A program made the position numbers and the translations under genes. From Catenulispora sp. (GTDB taxonomy: Bacteria > Actinomycetota > Actinomycetes > Streptomycetales > Catenulisporaceae), in NCBI GenBank assembly GCA_013361685.1, contig JABFXP010000213.1:1-41231 (forward strand): a DNA stretch of 41,231 nt, given 5' to 3'. The notes below the pieces were generated by a model. The model was given only the letters and a program-made list of their open reading frames with translations. It was not told the DNA's origin and made no database searches. Position 1 is the first letter of the stretch. Each line of letters begins with the position of its first letter. Shown here in pieces: positions 25,239 to 34,501 of this stretch.

Positions 25239-26915
25239 TCAGAAATGGAAGCCGTTGAGCACGGGGAGGGTAAGGCCAGCGGCCCGGGTTCCGCCGGTCC
25301 GGATGCTCTGCTGCGTAGTGGCGCGTGTGGTGGCGAACCACGGGTTGTCGTCGGTTCCGGGATGGACCAGGAAGTGGGGGAAGTCGCTGGATCGCAGTTG
25401 GAGCTGAATACGGTGGCCGGTGCGGAACCGGTAGGCGATGTCGTCCAGAGGCAACAGGACTGGATCCTCGCCCGTTGATCGCGTGGTCAGGTTGGCGCGC
25501 GAGATCGGCCGGGTGGTGCCGTCTGGTTCGACGTCGTGGAGGATGGCGAACAGGTGGAACGACGACCCGGTGCTGGTGATTTCTGCTTGCAGGACGGGCC
25601 GGCCCGCGATGTCCAGTGGTTCCGCGAGTGGGGCGCTGGTGAACGTCAGCACGTCCGGACGTTCGGCCAGGTGGCGTTCGTCGGGATACACGGCCAGCAA
25701 GTACCAGGCTTCTTCGATGGTGCAGGTCGAGGGGACCGGATTGCCGGGGTCATGAGTCCAGGTCACCTGCTGGGACTGGGCGTCTCGGGCGGTGGCGAGT
25801 GCCCCGCGCTGGTCCGCGCCCGGGCTGAGGTAGAGGACCTGGTCCCGGCTTGTTGCTGGCTGCCACTCGTCGGAGGAGCGCCAGCCGTCGTGCCCGAGAT
25901 GCCAGCGTGCTCGCGGTCGGCGCCGTTCGGGACGGATTCCGCGGACGTGTTCGTCGAAGAAGTCGATGGCCTCGTTGCACTCGATGTCGTTCAGTGCATG
26001 CATGGCGGCTTCGTTGAGGTAGGGGTGGCGTTCGAAGTCTCCGACGTCGGCGAGGGCGAAGCCGCTGTGGTCGGCGGAGCCGGCGCGCAGGAAGTGTAGA
26101 TCGCGATGTCCGGGTAGGGAGCGGAAGTGGCGCCAGTCGGCCATGCCGGACGGGGCCAGGCCCGGGTCGTACCAGTTGACCCAGTGCAGGATCGGAACGT
26201 TCGTTGTGTAGTAGGGGTGTTGGCCGCCGTAGGGGTTGTAGTACTCGCCCGTGCGGGCGCGTTCGATCAGGTCGGTGACCGGCAGGGAGTGGCCGACCAA
26301 CGCCTCGGCCTGCTTGAGCAGCTCGGTGACCGGGGCCGCGGCGTAGTCGATGTTGAGCAGGAAGCTGTTGTTCGTGGTCCAGATCTGGATCAGGTCGTTG
26401 AGGCCTAGAAGGCTGGGCGGTGTCTGGGTCCACATGGAGCCGACGTGGTTGGCGCCCATTTCGACGCCGGTCACCGTGGGGATGGCGGCGCGGACGGCGG
26501 GGTGGCCGCTGGCCACCCCGGCCCAGGTGGTGAACCCGTAGTAGGAGGCGCCGGTCAGCCCGACGGTCTGGTCCGACCAGGGCTGAGCGGCGATCCAGTC
26601 GATTGTGTCGTAGGCGTCTTCCACATCGAAGTGGTAGGGCACTGTGTCGCCGCTGCTGCGGTGCTTGCCGCGGACGTCCTGGGTGACGAAGACGTAGCCG
26701 CGTTCGGTGTAGTACTTCGCGTGGTATTTCAGCGCGGTGTAGCGGCTGGTCTTGTCGTAGGGCGTCCGGACCAGAACGGCGGGGTGCCGCTTCGGCTTGG
26801 CGGGCAGATAGATGTCGGTGGCCAGGCGCGTGCCGTCGCGCATCGCCACGAAGACCTGCTCGGCGTACTCGACCAGCGGCTCGTCGCCCAGCGTCTCTAT
26901 CAGATCGACACTCAC
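25239..26915 (-). CDS. CocE/NonD-family hydrolase (S15-like esterase/acylase)
   Basis: 558 residues from GTG 26915, with AGAGG upstream. The alpha/beta-hydrolase domain begins VFVAMRDGTRLATDIYLPA. The nucleophile elbow is GASYYG with S124. The likely catalytic His lies in SADHSGF. From about residue 340 (RWHLGHDGWRSSDEWQ) follows the jelly-roll PepX_C domain with VLTFTSAPLAEPLDIAGRP and RIQLQLRSSDFPHFLVHPG. Family members cleave esters (cocaine esterase), beta-lactam acyl groups or N-terminal dipeptides. No signal peptide, so cytoplasmic and acting after uptake. It is last in a minus-strand operon with the amidase and MaoC-like genes, whose promoter has the TATAAC-type operator B. Confidence 0.92.
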   Translation of the reverse strand: MSVDLIETLGDEPLVEYAEQVFVAMRDGTRLATDIYLPAKPKRHPAVLVRTPYDKTSRYTALKYHAKYYTERGYVFVTQDVRGKHRSSGDTVPYHFDVEDAYDTIDWIAAQPWSDQTVGLTGASYYGFTTWAGVASGHPAVRAAIPTVTGVEMGANHVGSMWTQTPPSLLGLNDLIQIWTTNNSFLLNIDYAAAPVTELLKQAEALVGHSLPVTDLIERARTGEYYNPYGGQHPYYTTNVPILHWVNWYDPGLAPSGMADWRHFRSLPGHRDLHFLRAGSADHSGFALADVGDFERHPYLNEAAMHALNDIECNEAIDFFDEHVRGIRPERRRPRARWHLGHDGWRSSDEWQPATSRDQVLYLSPGADQRGALATARDAQSQQVTWTHDPGNPVPSTCTIEEAWYLLAVYPDERHLAERPDVLTFTSAPLAEPLDIAGRPVLQAEITSTGSSFHLFAILHDVEPDGTTRPISRANLTTRSTGEDPVLLPLDDIAYRFRTGHRIQLQLRSSDFPHFLVHPGTDDNPWFATTRATTQQSIRTGGTRAAGLTLPVLNGFHF

Positions 26916-26947
26916 GGTGACCTCTTCACGATCTCAGTAGTGCGTGG

Positions 26948-28378
26948 CTAGAACGTCGGGTGGCGGGTGTGCCAGTCGGTGGCGGACTGGAAGGCTGCAG
27001 CGGCTTCCAACACGGCGCCGTCGGCGTGGTAGGGGCCGATGATCTGCAGGCCGACCGGCAGTCCCGCGTTGGTGAAGCCGCAGTTGACGGTGACGGCGGG
27101 CAGCCCGGCGTGGCTCGGCGGTTCGGTGAGCATGTGCAGGACTCCGCCGGCCTGTGCGATGGGGTCGTCGCTCGCGGACGGGTGCTGGATCGCCGGGGTC
27201 AGCAGGGTGGGTGTGATGAGCAGGTCATGGTCGGCGAACACCGCGCTGAACGCTGCGGCGATCTTGCCACGCGTGGCCGTCATGGTGCGGGTGAGGTCGA
27301 CTGCGGTGGCGGCGCGTCCGCGTTCGGCGCATTCCAGGACGAAGGGCCACAGCGTCGAGGCCTCGACGCCCCACTCGGCCATCTCGTCGACGATCAAGGC
27401 GTACTGCGGGCCGAAGAAGTCGGCGAAGTAGTCCTCGGTGTCGGGCAGTTCGATCTCGACGCCGTCGACGGCCGCCCCGAGGCCGTCGACGAACACGGTC
27501 GCGGCTGCGCGGACGACGCTGAGCACGTCGTCCTCGGCGGTTCTGGCGCCGAACCCGGTGGCGAAGGCGATCCTCTTGCCGCCCAGGGACACCTGCGCTC
27601 CAGCTGCCAGCGCCTGAAGGGTCGCGATGAGGTCCCGGTCAGCGGGCAGGGAGGTCGGGTCGGCCAGGTGAGGTCCGGCGGTGATCGACAGCAGCAGGGC
27701 GGTGTCGCCGACGGTACGGGCGAGCGGGCCTTCGACGTCGACGCCGAGCGAGTACTCGCCGGCCTGGCTGAACGGGATCCGGCCGCTGCTGGCCTTGTGG
27801 CCGACGACGCCGCAGCACGCTGCGGGCACGCGGATGGAGCCGCCGCCGTCGCTGCCCCAGGCCAGTGGGCCGATCCCGGCCGCCAGGCTCGCCGCGGCGC
27901 CGCCGCTGGAACCGCCGGATGTGCGGCCGGTGTCCCAGGGGTTGTTCGTGATCCCGGTCAGCTTGCTCTCGCAGATGCCGGTCAGCCCGAACTCGGGGGT
28001 GGTGGTCTTGCCGATGAGGATGGCGCCGGCCGCTTTCAGGCGGCTCCAAGCGATTCCGTCCTCCTCGGCTATGTAGTCGGTCATGGCCGGGTGGCCGTAG
28101 GTGGTGCGCACGCCCGCGGTCTCGGTGAGGTCCTTCACCGTGATAGGCAGGCCGTGCAGCGGCTTGAGGTCCTCCGCCGGGGTGTTCATCACTTGCTGGG
28201 CAGCCTGCGCGGCTTGCTCGCGGGCCTGCTCGGCGGTGACGGTGACGAATGCGTTAATCGCCGGGTTCACTTGCTCCAGCCGGTCCAACACCGCGTCCAC
28301 GATCTCCACCGGCGAGACTTCGCGCTTGCGGATGAGCGTGGCGAGCTCGGTCGCCGGTGTCCAGATCAGCTCGGTCAT
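26948..28378 (-). CDS. Amidase of the amidase-signature family
   Basis: 476 residues from ATG 28378, which overlaps the MaoC-like stop by four bases (ATGA). The Ser-cisSer-Lys triad is readable: K82 in LPITVKDLTE, cis-Ser S157 in GGSSGG, and nucleophile S181 in GSDGGGSIRVPAACCG. The spacing of 75 and 24 residues equals that of known family members. It hydrolyses a carboxamide to acid and ammonia or amine, in the cytoplasm. GatA is excluded by the absence of gatB/gatC and by its place in a catabolic operon. Together with the CocE-type hydrolase, it suggests that the pathway substrate holds both an ester or peptide and an amide bond. Confidence 0.92.
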   Translation of the reverse strand: MTELIWTPATELATLIRKREVSPVEIVDAVLDRLEQVNPAINAFVTVTAEQAREQAAQAAQQVMNTPAEDLKPLHGLPITVKDLTETAGVRTTYGHPAMTDYIAEEDGIAWSRLKAAGAILIGKTTTPEFGLTGICESKLTGITNNPWDTGRTSGGSSGGAAASLAAGIGPLAWGSDGGGSIRVPAACCGVVGHKASSGRIPFSQAGEYSLGVDVEGPLARTVGDTALLLSITAGPHLADPTSLPADRDLIATLQALAAGAQVSLGGKRIAFATGFGARTAEDDVLSVVRAAATVFVDGLGAAVDGVEIELPDTEDYFADFFGPQYALIVDEMAEWGVEASTLWPFVLECAERGRAATAVDLTRTMTATRGKIAAAFSAVFADHDLLITPTLLTPAIQHPSASDDPIAQAGGVLHMLTEPPSHAGLPAVTVNCGFTNAGLPVGLQIIGPYHADGAVLEAAAAFQSATDWHTRHPTF

Positions 28379-28827
28379 GCTTCTTCCCCTCGCATCCACA
28401 GAATCCGCCACGCGGCAATACACGCGGGCTTCTCACGGCCTTCGACTTCGATCTGCACGTCCAGCAGCGCCAGGCAGCCATCGGCGCGCGGGGCGACCTC
28501 GCTGATCCGGCCCTGAACCCGGATCGGCTGGCCGGCCAGGACCGGGCTGGTGAACCGCACTTTGTCGAAGCCGTAGTTCCAGCCGTAGACGGTGCGGCCG
28601 GTGGCGACCAGCGCCTTGGTGACCAGGTGGTCCAGCAGCGCGAGCAGATGGAATCCCTCGACGAGGCCGTCGGGGTAGTCCGTCCCTCCGGGCAGGTCGG
28701 GGTTCTCATCGGTGTAGGTGGCGTGATCGAACTGCTCCAGCCGGTCGGCGTCGACGGTGAACCACTCACCGGTGAACGTCGTCCCTTCCAGTGCACGCAG
28801 GTCGTCCCACGTCTCGGTTGGTGTCAT
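28375..28827 (-). CDS. MaoC-like hot-dog protein (enoyl-CoA hydratase family)
   Basis: 150 residues from ATG 28827, with AGGAG seven bases upstream; an in-frame ATG at 28872 lies too close to operator B. The hot-dog fold of MaoC-like hydratases is seen in FDHATYTDENPDLPGG, VEGFHLLALLDHL and FDKVRFTSPVLAGQPIRVQG. The usual hydratase Asp/His pair corresponds to the FDHATYTDE segment, but the canonical D-x-N-x-x-H is altered, so it may instead bind or modify a related thioester. First gene of the minus-strand operon, directly behind operator B. It fits a route in which the AMP-forming ligase makes a CoA thioester. Confidence 0.85.
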   Translation of the reverse strand: MTPTETWDDLRALEGTTFTGEWFTVDADRLEQFDHATYTDENPDLPGGTDYPDGLVEGFHLLALLDHLVTKALVATGRTVYGWNYGFDKVRFTSPVLAGQPIRVQGRISEVAPRADGCLALLDVQIEVEGREKPACIAAWRILWMRGEEA

Positions 28828-28874
28828 CCACAGACTCCTGGTCGGACGGGTTTCTCGGGGATAGACCGCCAACG

Positions 28875-28890
28875 TATAACAAGTGTTCTA
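28875..28890 (-). promoter_or_regulatory. Operator B of the TATAAC-N4-GTTMTA family (MaoC operon)
   Basis: TATAACAAGTGTTCTA (plus strand) lies 48 bases upstream of the MaoC-like start codon. Exact match to the dyad TATAAC-N4-GTTCTA shared by sites A, D and E. It covers the probable promoter of the hydrolase operon. Confidence 0.7.
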
Positions 28891-29077
28891 TTAAAGGCAA
28901 GGGAGTGGCGACTTGGCGCGGCGTCCGCCTCGCGAGAAGCCGTGACCTGCATCGAAGCTCTTCGGCGGCGCGTGATACTGCACCCGCGCCGCTGTGCTCC
29001 GACAGTCCCCGTCAGGCGGACTACTCCATGGGTCCTCGAAGCCTCGACTTCGGCGCGGAGGAGTCGAAAGGCCATCG

Positions 29078-29093
29078 CATAACGGTTGTTCCA
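29078..29093 (+). promoter_or_regulatory. Operator C of the TATAAC-N4-GTTMTA family (importer operon)
   Basis: CATAACGGTTGTTCCA differs from the dyad by one base in each half. It lies 99 bases before the binding-protein start and exactly 42 bases (four helical turns) upstream of site D, so two repressor dimers could bind on the same face. The stretch 28891-29077 between the divergent operons shows no gene. Confidence 0.55.
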
Positions 29094-29119
29094 TTAAGGC
29101 TGGCGAAGTCTTGTGTTCA

Positions 29120-29135
29120 TAGAACAGTTGTTATA
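29120..29135 (+). promoter_or_regulatory. Operator D of the TATAAC-N4-GTTMTA family (importer operon)
   Basis: TAGAACAGTTGTTATA, the reverse form of TATAAC-N4-GTTCTA, lies 57 bases before the binding-protein start and overlaps a TTATAC sequence resembling a -10 element. Matches the dyad exactly. Confidence 0.7.
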
Positions 29136-29191
29136 CCTTGCCGCTGTTGCCCGTGCTGACCTGCGAGATAGCCCAATCGAAGGGGTTGTTC

Positions 29192-30862
29192 ATGTCCGCA
29201 TCACAGATAGGCCGCCGTTCGCCCGTGCTCCTTCGGAGCGGCGCGGTCGCCGCCGTTGCTGCTCTGGCCATGACGGCGTGCACGTCCGGCCACAAGAGCT
29301 CGTCCGGCGGGCCGACGGCCGCGCCCGGCCAGACCACGTCGGCCAAGCAGGTGTCCAGCCTCCCCGCGGCCAAGACCCCCGTCGCCTCGATCACCTGGGA
29401 CCTGCCGCAGGGCGAGCCGACCTCCCTGTTCCCGCCGAACGCGGCGGACTACAGCAGCGGCCAGGTCGTCAGCAACCTGTGCGACCCGCTGCTGAAGATC
29501 GACGCCGACCACAAGCTGTCGCCGAACCTGGCGACGTTCCAGCAGGTCGACCCGCTGACGATCGTCTACACGATCAGGCAGGACGCGAAGTTCTGGGACG
29601 GCAAGCCGGTCACGGCCCAGGACGTCGTGTTCAGCCTGACGGCCGCCAAGGATCCCAACTCGATCATCAGCTACGTCTTCCAGCAGGTCAGCAGCATCGA
29701 CGTCACCGGCGCGAACCAGGTGACCGTCAAGTTCTCCGCCCCGGATAGCAGCTTCAACGACGGCATGGCCAGCATCGCGGGCATGGTCCTGGAACAGGAC
29801 TACACGCAGAAGGCCGGGCAGGCGATCGGCACCTCGGACGGCGGGCTGATGTGCAGCGGCCCGTTCAAGCTGGACTCCTGGAAGTCCGGCGACAGCGTCA
29901 CGATCGTGCGCAACGACGCCTACTGGGACACCACGCGCCGACCGCTGCCGGCGAAGGTGAAGTTCACCTTCATCACTGACGGCACCGCCCTGGTCCAGGC
30001 GCTGAACGCCGGAGAGATCGACGGCGCCTACGAGATCTTCCCCTCGGCCATCCCCGCCCTGAAGAAGTCCACCGCGGGCAAGCTCAACTTCGGCCCCTCC
30101 CAGCAGCAGCTGCTGCTCTACGTCGCCACGCCCGACGGCCCCCTGAAGAACATCAAGCTGCGCCAGGCCCTGCAGACGATCATCGACCGGGACGCCCTGT
30201 CGAAGGCGGTCTACAACGGCGCATCGTCCCCGGCCTACACCCAGTCGCCGTCGAACGTGTGGCCGCAGGACCAGGCCGCTGCCTACCAGGCCGCCTACGC
30301 GCCGTTCGTCAAGGAGCGGTCGGTCAACATCGCCGCGGCCAAGCAGTCGGTGACGGACTCGGGCTACACCGGCCAGGATCTCGTGCTCGCGATCGCGGCC
30401 GGCGACGACAGCGGTTCACGTACCGCGCAGCTGGTCCAGCAGCAGGCCAAGCAGGTCGGTATCAACATCAAGATCCAGGCGATGCCGCCGCTGCTGTTCC
30501 AGCAGGCCGGCTTCGACGCGACCAAGCGTCAGGGCGTGGACCTGATGCTCGCCTCCAACTTCAGCTACTCCCTGGACCCGCTGGAGACCCTGCGGTTCAA
30601 CTTGCTGCCAGGCGCGGACTTCAACTACACCAACTACAGCAACGACAACGTGACCGGTCTGCTGAACAAGGCTCTGGGCGAATCCGACGGGGCGCGGGCC
30701 CAGGACATCATTGCCGCGCAGGCGATCTTCGAGCCGGAGTCGATGGCGATCCCGCTGTTGTCGCTTAACGAGGTTTCCTTCGTCAACAACCGGCTGACCG
30801 GCGCCATCACATCGTTCTCGTACTGGTCCATGCCGCAGATGGCTTTCGTCGGTGCGCCGTGA
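29192..30862 (+). CDS. ABC importer substrate-binding lipoprotein, peptide type (SBP family 5)
   Basis: 556 residues from ATG 29192 with AAGGGG upstream. Lipoprotein signal with lipobox ALAMTAC, lipidated C30. The mature protein follows the DppA/OppA pattern: LPQGEPTSLFPPNAADYSSGQVVSNLCDPLL, then FWDGKPVTAQDVVFSL, GPFKLDSWKSGDSVTIVRND and LRQALQTIIDRDALSKAVYNG. It delivers its ligand to the permeases encoded next. Members bind peptides, nickel, glycosides or opine-like compounds, so the ligand cannot be read from sequence. The surrounding hydrolases point to an amide- or ester-containing molecule. First gene of a five-gene importer operon controlled by sites C and D. Confidence 0.93.
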   Translation: MSASQIGRRSPVLLRSGAVAAVAALAMTACTSGHKSSSGGPTAAPGQTTSAKQVSSLPAAKTPVASITWDLPQGEPTSLFPPNAADYSSGQVVSNLCDPLLKIDADHKLSPNLATFQQVDPLTIVYTIRQDAKFWDGKPVTAQDVVFSLTAAKDPNSIISYVFQQVSSIDVTGANQVTVKFSAPDSSFNDGMASIAGMVLEQDYTQKAGQAIGTSDGGLMCSGPFKLDSWKSGDSVTIVRNDAYWDTTRRPLPAKVKFTFITDGTALVQALNAGEIDGAYEIFPSAIPALKKSTAGKLNFGPSQQQLLLYVATPDGPLKNIKLRQALQTIIDRDALSKAVYNGASSPAYTQSPSNVWPQDQAAAYQAAYAPFVKERSVNIAAAKQSVTDSGYTGQDLVLAIAAGDDSGSRTAQLVQQQAKQVGINIKIQAMPPLLFQQAGFDATKRQGVDLMLASNFSYSLDPLETLRFNLLPGADFNYTNYSNDNVTGLLNKALGESDGARAQDIIAAQAIFEPESMAIPLLSLNEVSFVNNRLTGAITSFSYWSMPQMAFVGAP

Positions 30863-31791
30863 TGACCTTCATCGCCAAGAAGTTGGCAGCGGGAGCGGCG
30901 ACCGTCCTGGCCTCCTCCCTCATCATCTTCTTGGCGCTGTCCCGGGCACCGGGAGACCCTGTCGCCCTGATTTTGGGGCCGCATGCCACGAACGCCGAAC
31001 GGGCCGCCATGTCGGCCCGGCTCGGCCTGACCGACCCGGTTCTGGTGCGGTACTGGCACTGGCTGACCGACGCGCTGCACGGTGACTTCGGCAATTCCCT
31101 GCTGTACCGGCAGCCTGTCAGCGGGCTGCTGGGTCCGCGCTTGATGACCACCCTCATCCTCGTGGGTCTGTCCGCATTGATCGCTGTGGCTACCGGCGTG
31201 GCTCTAGGCATCTTCGGCGGAGTCACCCCTCGAGCACGTCCGCTGGTGAGCGCCGTGACCGGGGTCGGCACCGCACTGCCAGGGTTCGTGGTCTCCTCCG
31301 CGCTGATCTCGATCTTCGCCGTCAACCTGGCCTGGTTCCCGACCTTCGGCGCCGGCCATGGGTTCTTCGACCAGCTATGGCACCTGACGCTGCCGGCCAT
31401 CGCGTTGGCAATGAGCTCGGCGGCCTATGTCGCCCAGATGACTGCCGCAGCGGTCAATGACGAAGCCGGCCGCGAGCACGTGGCCACCGCGACCGGCCGT
31501 GGCCTGCCCAGATCTGTTGTGCTGCGCCGTCACGTGCTCCGCAACGCGGCGATCCCCGTGCTCACCGTCTCCGGCCTGACCGCTGCCTCGCTGGTGGCTG
31601 GCTCGGTGGTGGTGGAGTCCGCGTTCGGTATCGACGGACTGGGCTCCCTGCTGGTCAAAAGCGTGGCCAGCAAGGACTACCCGGTGGTGAACGCCGCGTC
31701 GCTGGTCATCGTCATCGTGTTCGTCGCCGTCATGACCGTCCTGGACATCTCCCAGACGGCACTGGATCCGCGTCTGCGCGAAAGGGCGTAG
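30859..31791 (+). CDS. ABC permease, DppB type
   Basis: 310 residues. GTG 30859 overlaps the previous stop by four bases; ATG 30862 is the alternative. The N-terminus AKKLAAGAATVLASSLIIFLALSRAPGDP is the classic DppB start with its conserved PGDP. Six helices; the ATPase-docking loop is near REHVATATGRGLPRSVVLRRHVLRNA. VVVESAFGIDGLGSLLVKSV and the final DPRLRERA fit the family exactly. Pairs with the next permease. Confidence 0.94.
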   Translation: MMTFIAKKLAAGAATVLASSLIIFLALSRAPGDPVALILGPHATNAERAAMSARLGLTDPVLVRYWHWLTDALHGDFGNSLLYRQPVSGLLGPRLMTTLILVGLSALIAVATGVALGIFGGVTPRARPLVSAVTGVGTALPGFVVSSALISIFAVNLAWFPTFGAGHGFFDQLWHLTLPAIALAMSSAAYVAQMTAAAVNDEAGREHVATATGRGLPRSVVLRRHVLRNAAIPVLTVSGLTAASLVAGSVVVESAFGIDGLGSLLVKSVASKDYPVVNAASLVIVIVFVAVMTVLDISQTALDPRLRERA

Positions 31792-31794
31792 CAC

Positions 31795-32667
31795 ATGAGC
31801 CTGGAGCAACTGACGCGCCTACCCCTGCTGGCCGGACGCCTGGTGCGTCCGCGCCGGCGGGGGCACGCCGACCCCGTACTGATCGGCTGCGGCCTGATCT
31901 GCGCCGGCCTGCTGGCCCTGGCCCTGATCGGGCCGGTGTTGACGCCGTATCCGCTGGACCAGACCGACATCCTCAACGCCTCGCAGGGCCCTTCCGCGGA
32001 GCACCTGCTGGGCACTGATTCCCTCGGCCGCGATCTGCTGTCCCGGCTGCTGGCCGGGGCCCGGCCGAGCATCACCGCACCGGCTGTCATCGTGCTCGCC
32101 AGCACCACGCTCGGCGTGATCGTGGCCGTCTTCGCCGCCTGGCGCGGCGGGCGCGTGGACCGGGTGATCAGCCGGATGTTGGACGTCATGTTCACGGTGC
32201 CCGGCCTGCTGGTGGCCGTGATCGCCGCCGCGATCCTCGGTACCGGGTTCTGGGTGCCGGTTGCCGCCCTGACCGTCACGTACATGCCGTACATCGCGCG
32301 CATCGTGCACAGCGCCGCCATCCGGGAATGCCGACTGCCGTACGTGGAGGCGTGCCAGCTGGCCGGGCTGTCGTCCTGGCGCATCTGCACCCGCCACATC
32401 CTGCGCAACATCGCACCCCTGGCGGTGGCGCAGGCGACCCTGGCATTCGCCTGGGCCCTGATGGACTTCGGCGCCATCTCCTTCCTCGGGCTCGGTCTGC
32501 AGCCGCCGGCCGCCGAGTGGGGGTCGATGGTCAACGAAGGCCGGGCCGATCTTCTCACCGGCGCCATCTGGGAAAGCATGACCGCCGGAGTGCTCATCGT
32601 GCTCGCCGCAGTGTCCTTCAACATCCTCGGTGAGCGCCTGGCGGCCCGGATCGGAGACGGATCGTGA
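31795..32667 (+). CDS. ABC permease, DppC type
   Basis: 290 residues from ATG 31795, three bases after the previous stop. Family marks: TDSLGRDLLSRLLAGARPS, LDVMFTVPGLLVAVIAAAILG, the docking loop RLPYVEACQLAGLSSWRICTRHILRNI and FLGLGLQPPAAEWGSMVNEGR. Five to six helices. Forms the membrane channel with the DppB-type partner. Confidence 0.94.
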   Translation: MSLEQLTRLPLLAGRLVRPRRRGHADPVLIGCGLICAGLLALALIGPVLTPYPLDQTDILNASQGPSAEHLLGTDSLGRDLLSRLLAGARPSITAPAVIVLASTTLGVIVAVFAAWRGGRVDRVISRMLDVMFTVPGLLVAVIAAAILGTGFWVPVAALTVTYMPYIARIVHSAAIRECRLPYVEACQLAGLSSWRICTRHILRNIAPLAVAQATLAFAWALMDFGAISFLGLGLQPPAAEWGSMVNEGRADLLTGAIWESMTAGVLIVLAAVSFNILGERLAARIGDGS

Positions 32668-33659
32668 ACCTCCTCGACATCGAGCACCTGCGGGTCGACC
32701 TGCGATCCCGGGAGCGGCGGGGCGCACCGCGGACCGTCATTCACGACGTGTCGCTGACAATCGCCCCCGGCGAGGCGGTCGGCGTGGTCGGCGAGTCCGG
32801 ATCGGGCAAGTCCATGACGGTCAAGGCCGTGATGCGGCTGCTGCCACGCCGAGCGACCGTTGGCGGCACCTTGGAGTTCCGTGGCACATCGATCCCGGCG
32901 ATGCCGGGACGAGACCTGGCCCGGTTCCGTTCCCAGCTGGTCTCGATGATCTACCAGGATCCCCGCGCTCACATCAACCCTCTGCGCACGATCGGCGACT
33001 TCCTCATCGAAGGTGTGGTCGCCAGTGGCCAGATGAACCGGGCCGAGGCGCTGGAAGCTGCCTGCACGCTGCTGCGTGACGTCGGCGTCAACGATCCCCA
33101 AAGGCGGCTGTCGCAGTACCCGCACCAGCTGTCCGGAGGGTTGCTGCAGCGCATGATGATCGTCATGGCGCTGCTGCCGTCCCCGGAACTGGTCCTGGCC
33201 GACGAGCCCACGACGGCCCTGGACGTCACCGTCCAGTCGGAGGTGATGGCGATTCTCACCGAGCAGATCCGGGAGCGGTCGGTGGGTCTGCTGTTCATTA
33301 CCCACGACCTGGACCTGGCCGCGGCCGTCACCGACTCGCTGGCCGTCATGCACGCCGGAACGGTCGTGGAGCGCGGCCCGTCCGCCGATATCTACGCCGC
33401 ACCCCGCCACCCCTACACCGCGGCGCTGCTGGCCTCCCGGCCCAGCCCGACGAGCGTGGCCCGGCCCGTGTCGATTCCAGGCCGCCCGGTTTCGGCGTTC
33501 GAGGCCGGCGAGGGCTGCGCGTTCGCGTCCCGCTGTCCGTACGCCATCGGCCAATGCCGCACCGAGCGGCCCGAGCCCCGGACCGCCGGCACCCGCACGG
33601 TGGCCTGCCACCGCAGCGATGAGCTGGAGGCCGTCCTGGCCGAAGGAGTACGAGCATGA
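32664..33659 (+). CDS. ABC importer ATPase, DppD type
   Basis: 331 residues from GTG 32664, overlapping the previous stop by four bases. Walker A GESGSGKS, signature LSGGLLQRM, Walker B LVLADEPTTALDVT and switch His in FITHDLDLAA. The C-terminal oligopeptide-transport extension carries CAFASRCPYAIGQC, where cysteines in related DppD proteins bind an iron-sulphur cluster. Hydrolyses ATP to drive uptake. Confidence 0.94.
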   Translation: MNLLDIEHLRVDLRSRERRGAPRTVIHDVSLTIAPGEAVGVVGESGSGKSMTVKAVMRLLPRRATVGGTLEFRGTSIPAMPGRDLARFRSQLVSMIYQDPRAHINPLRTIGDFLIEGVVASGQMNRAEALEAACTLLRDVGVNDPQRRLSQYPHQLSGGLLQRMMIVMALLPSPELVLADEPTTALDVTVQSEVMAILTEQIRERSVGLLFITHDLDLAAAVTDSLAVMHAGTVVERGPSADIYAAPRHPYTAALLASRPSPTSVARPVSIPGRPVSAFEAGEGCAFASRCPYAIGQCRTERPEPRTAGTRTVACHRSDELEAVLAEGVRA

Positions 33660-34459
33660 GCGAGCCGCTGCTGCGTGTGGCGAACCTGCGCAAGGTGTTC
33701 CCCGGCCAGGGCACGGCCGACGACTTGGTCGCCGTCGACGGCGTCAGCTTCGACCTGCAGCAGGGCGAGTCGGTGGCGATCGTCGGCGAATCGGGGTCGG
33801 GTAAGACCACCACAGCTCGCATCATCGCCGGTCTGGAGACCGCGACCGACGGCGAAGTCCTACTGGACGGAAAGACTGTTGCTGGCCGCGGCATCGGCCT
33901 GCTGCGCGCCGGCCGCGACATTCAGATGGTCTTCCAGGACCCCTTCGGTTCCCTCGACCCGCGGCAGCGGGTCGGCGCGGCGATTGAGGAACTACTGGCG
34001 GTCCGGTTCCGGCAGCCCAAAGCCGAACGGCGCGCCCGCGTGGCCGAACTGCTTGAGCAGGTCGGGCTGGACGAACAACACGCCGGCGAGTACCCCCGCA
34101 GCCTGTCCGGTGGTCAGCGCCAGCGCGTGGCTATCGCCAGAGCCCTGGCCTTGCAGCCCCGTCTGCTGATTCTCGACGAGGCGGTCGCCGCTCTCGACGT
34201 CAGCGTTCAGGCCCAGGTCCTCAACCTGCTGATCGACCTGCGCGAGCAGCTGGACATCTCCTACTTGTTCGTCTCCCACGACCTGGCCGTCGTGCGCCAG
34301 ATCAGCGACCGCTGCCTGGTTATGAACGAGGGCGTAGTCGTCGAGGCCGGTACTACCGCCGACATCCTTGACCACCCCGGTCAGCCCTACACGCAGCAGC
34401 TGCTCGCGGCGGTCCCGCGACCGGGGTGGGTCCCCTCGCGGCGGGCCGCCACCGCCTGA
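33656..34459 (+). CDS. ABC importer ATPase, DppF type
   Basis: 267 residues from ATG 33656 (ATGA overlap). Walker A GESGSGKT, signature LSGGQRQRV, Walker B LLILDEAVAALDVS and switch His in FVSHDLAVV. It ends shortly after HPGQPYTQQLLAAVPRPG and lacks the long Cys-rich tail of DppD-like partners, as usual for DppF-type proteins that are slightly short (about 270 versus 320 residues). Last gene of the importer operon. Confidence 0.93.
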   Translation: MSEPLLRVANLRKVFPGQGTADDLVAVDGVSFDLQQGESVAIVGESGSGKTTTARIIAGLETATDGEVLLDGKTVAGRGIGLLRAGRDIQMVFQDPFGSLDPRQRVGAAIEELLAVRFRQPKAERRARVAELLEQVGLDEQHAGEYPRSLSGGQRQRVAIARALALQPRLLILDEAVAALDVSVQAQVLNLLIDLREQLDISYLFVSHDLAVVRQISDRCLVMNEGVVVEAGTTADILDHPGQPYTQQLLAAVPRPGWVPSRRAATA

Positions 34460-34501
34460 TCCGGAACCTCCGGTGCGGCGGGGCAACGCACAACCTTGAA
34501 A

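Noticed and set aside
31677-33611. Open minus-strand frame of 644 codons
   Set aside because: Antisense to the DppB/DppC/DppD-type genes, which have full motif sets. It is Arg/Gln/Asp-rich low-complexity translation caused by high third-position GC.
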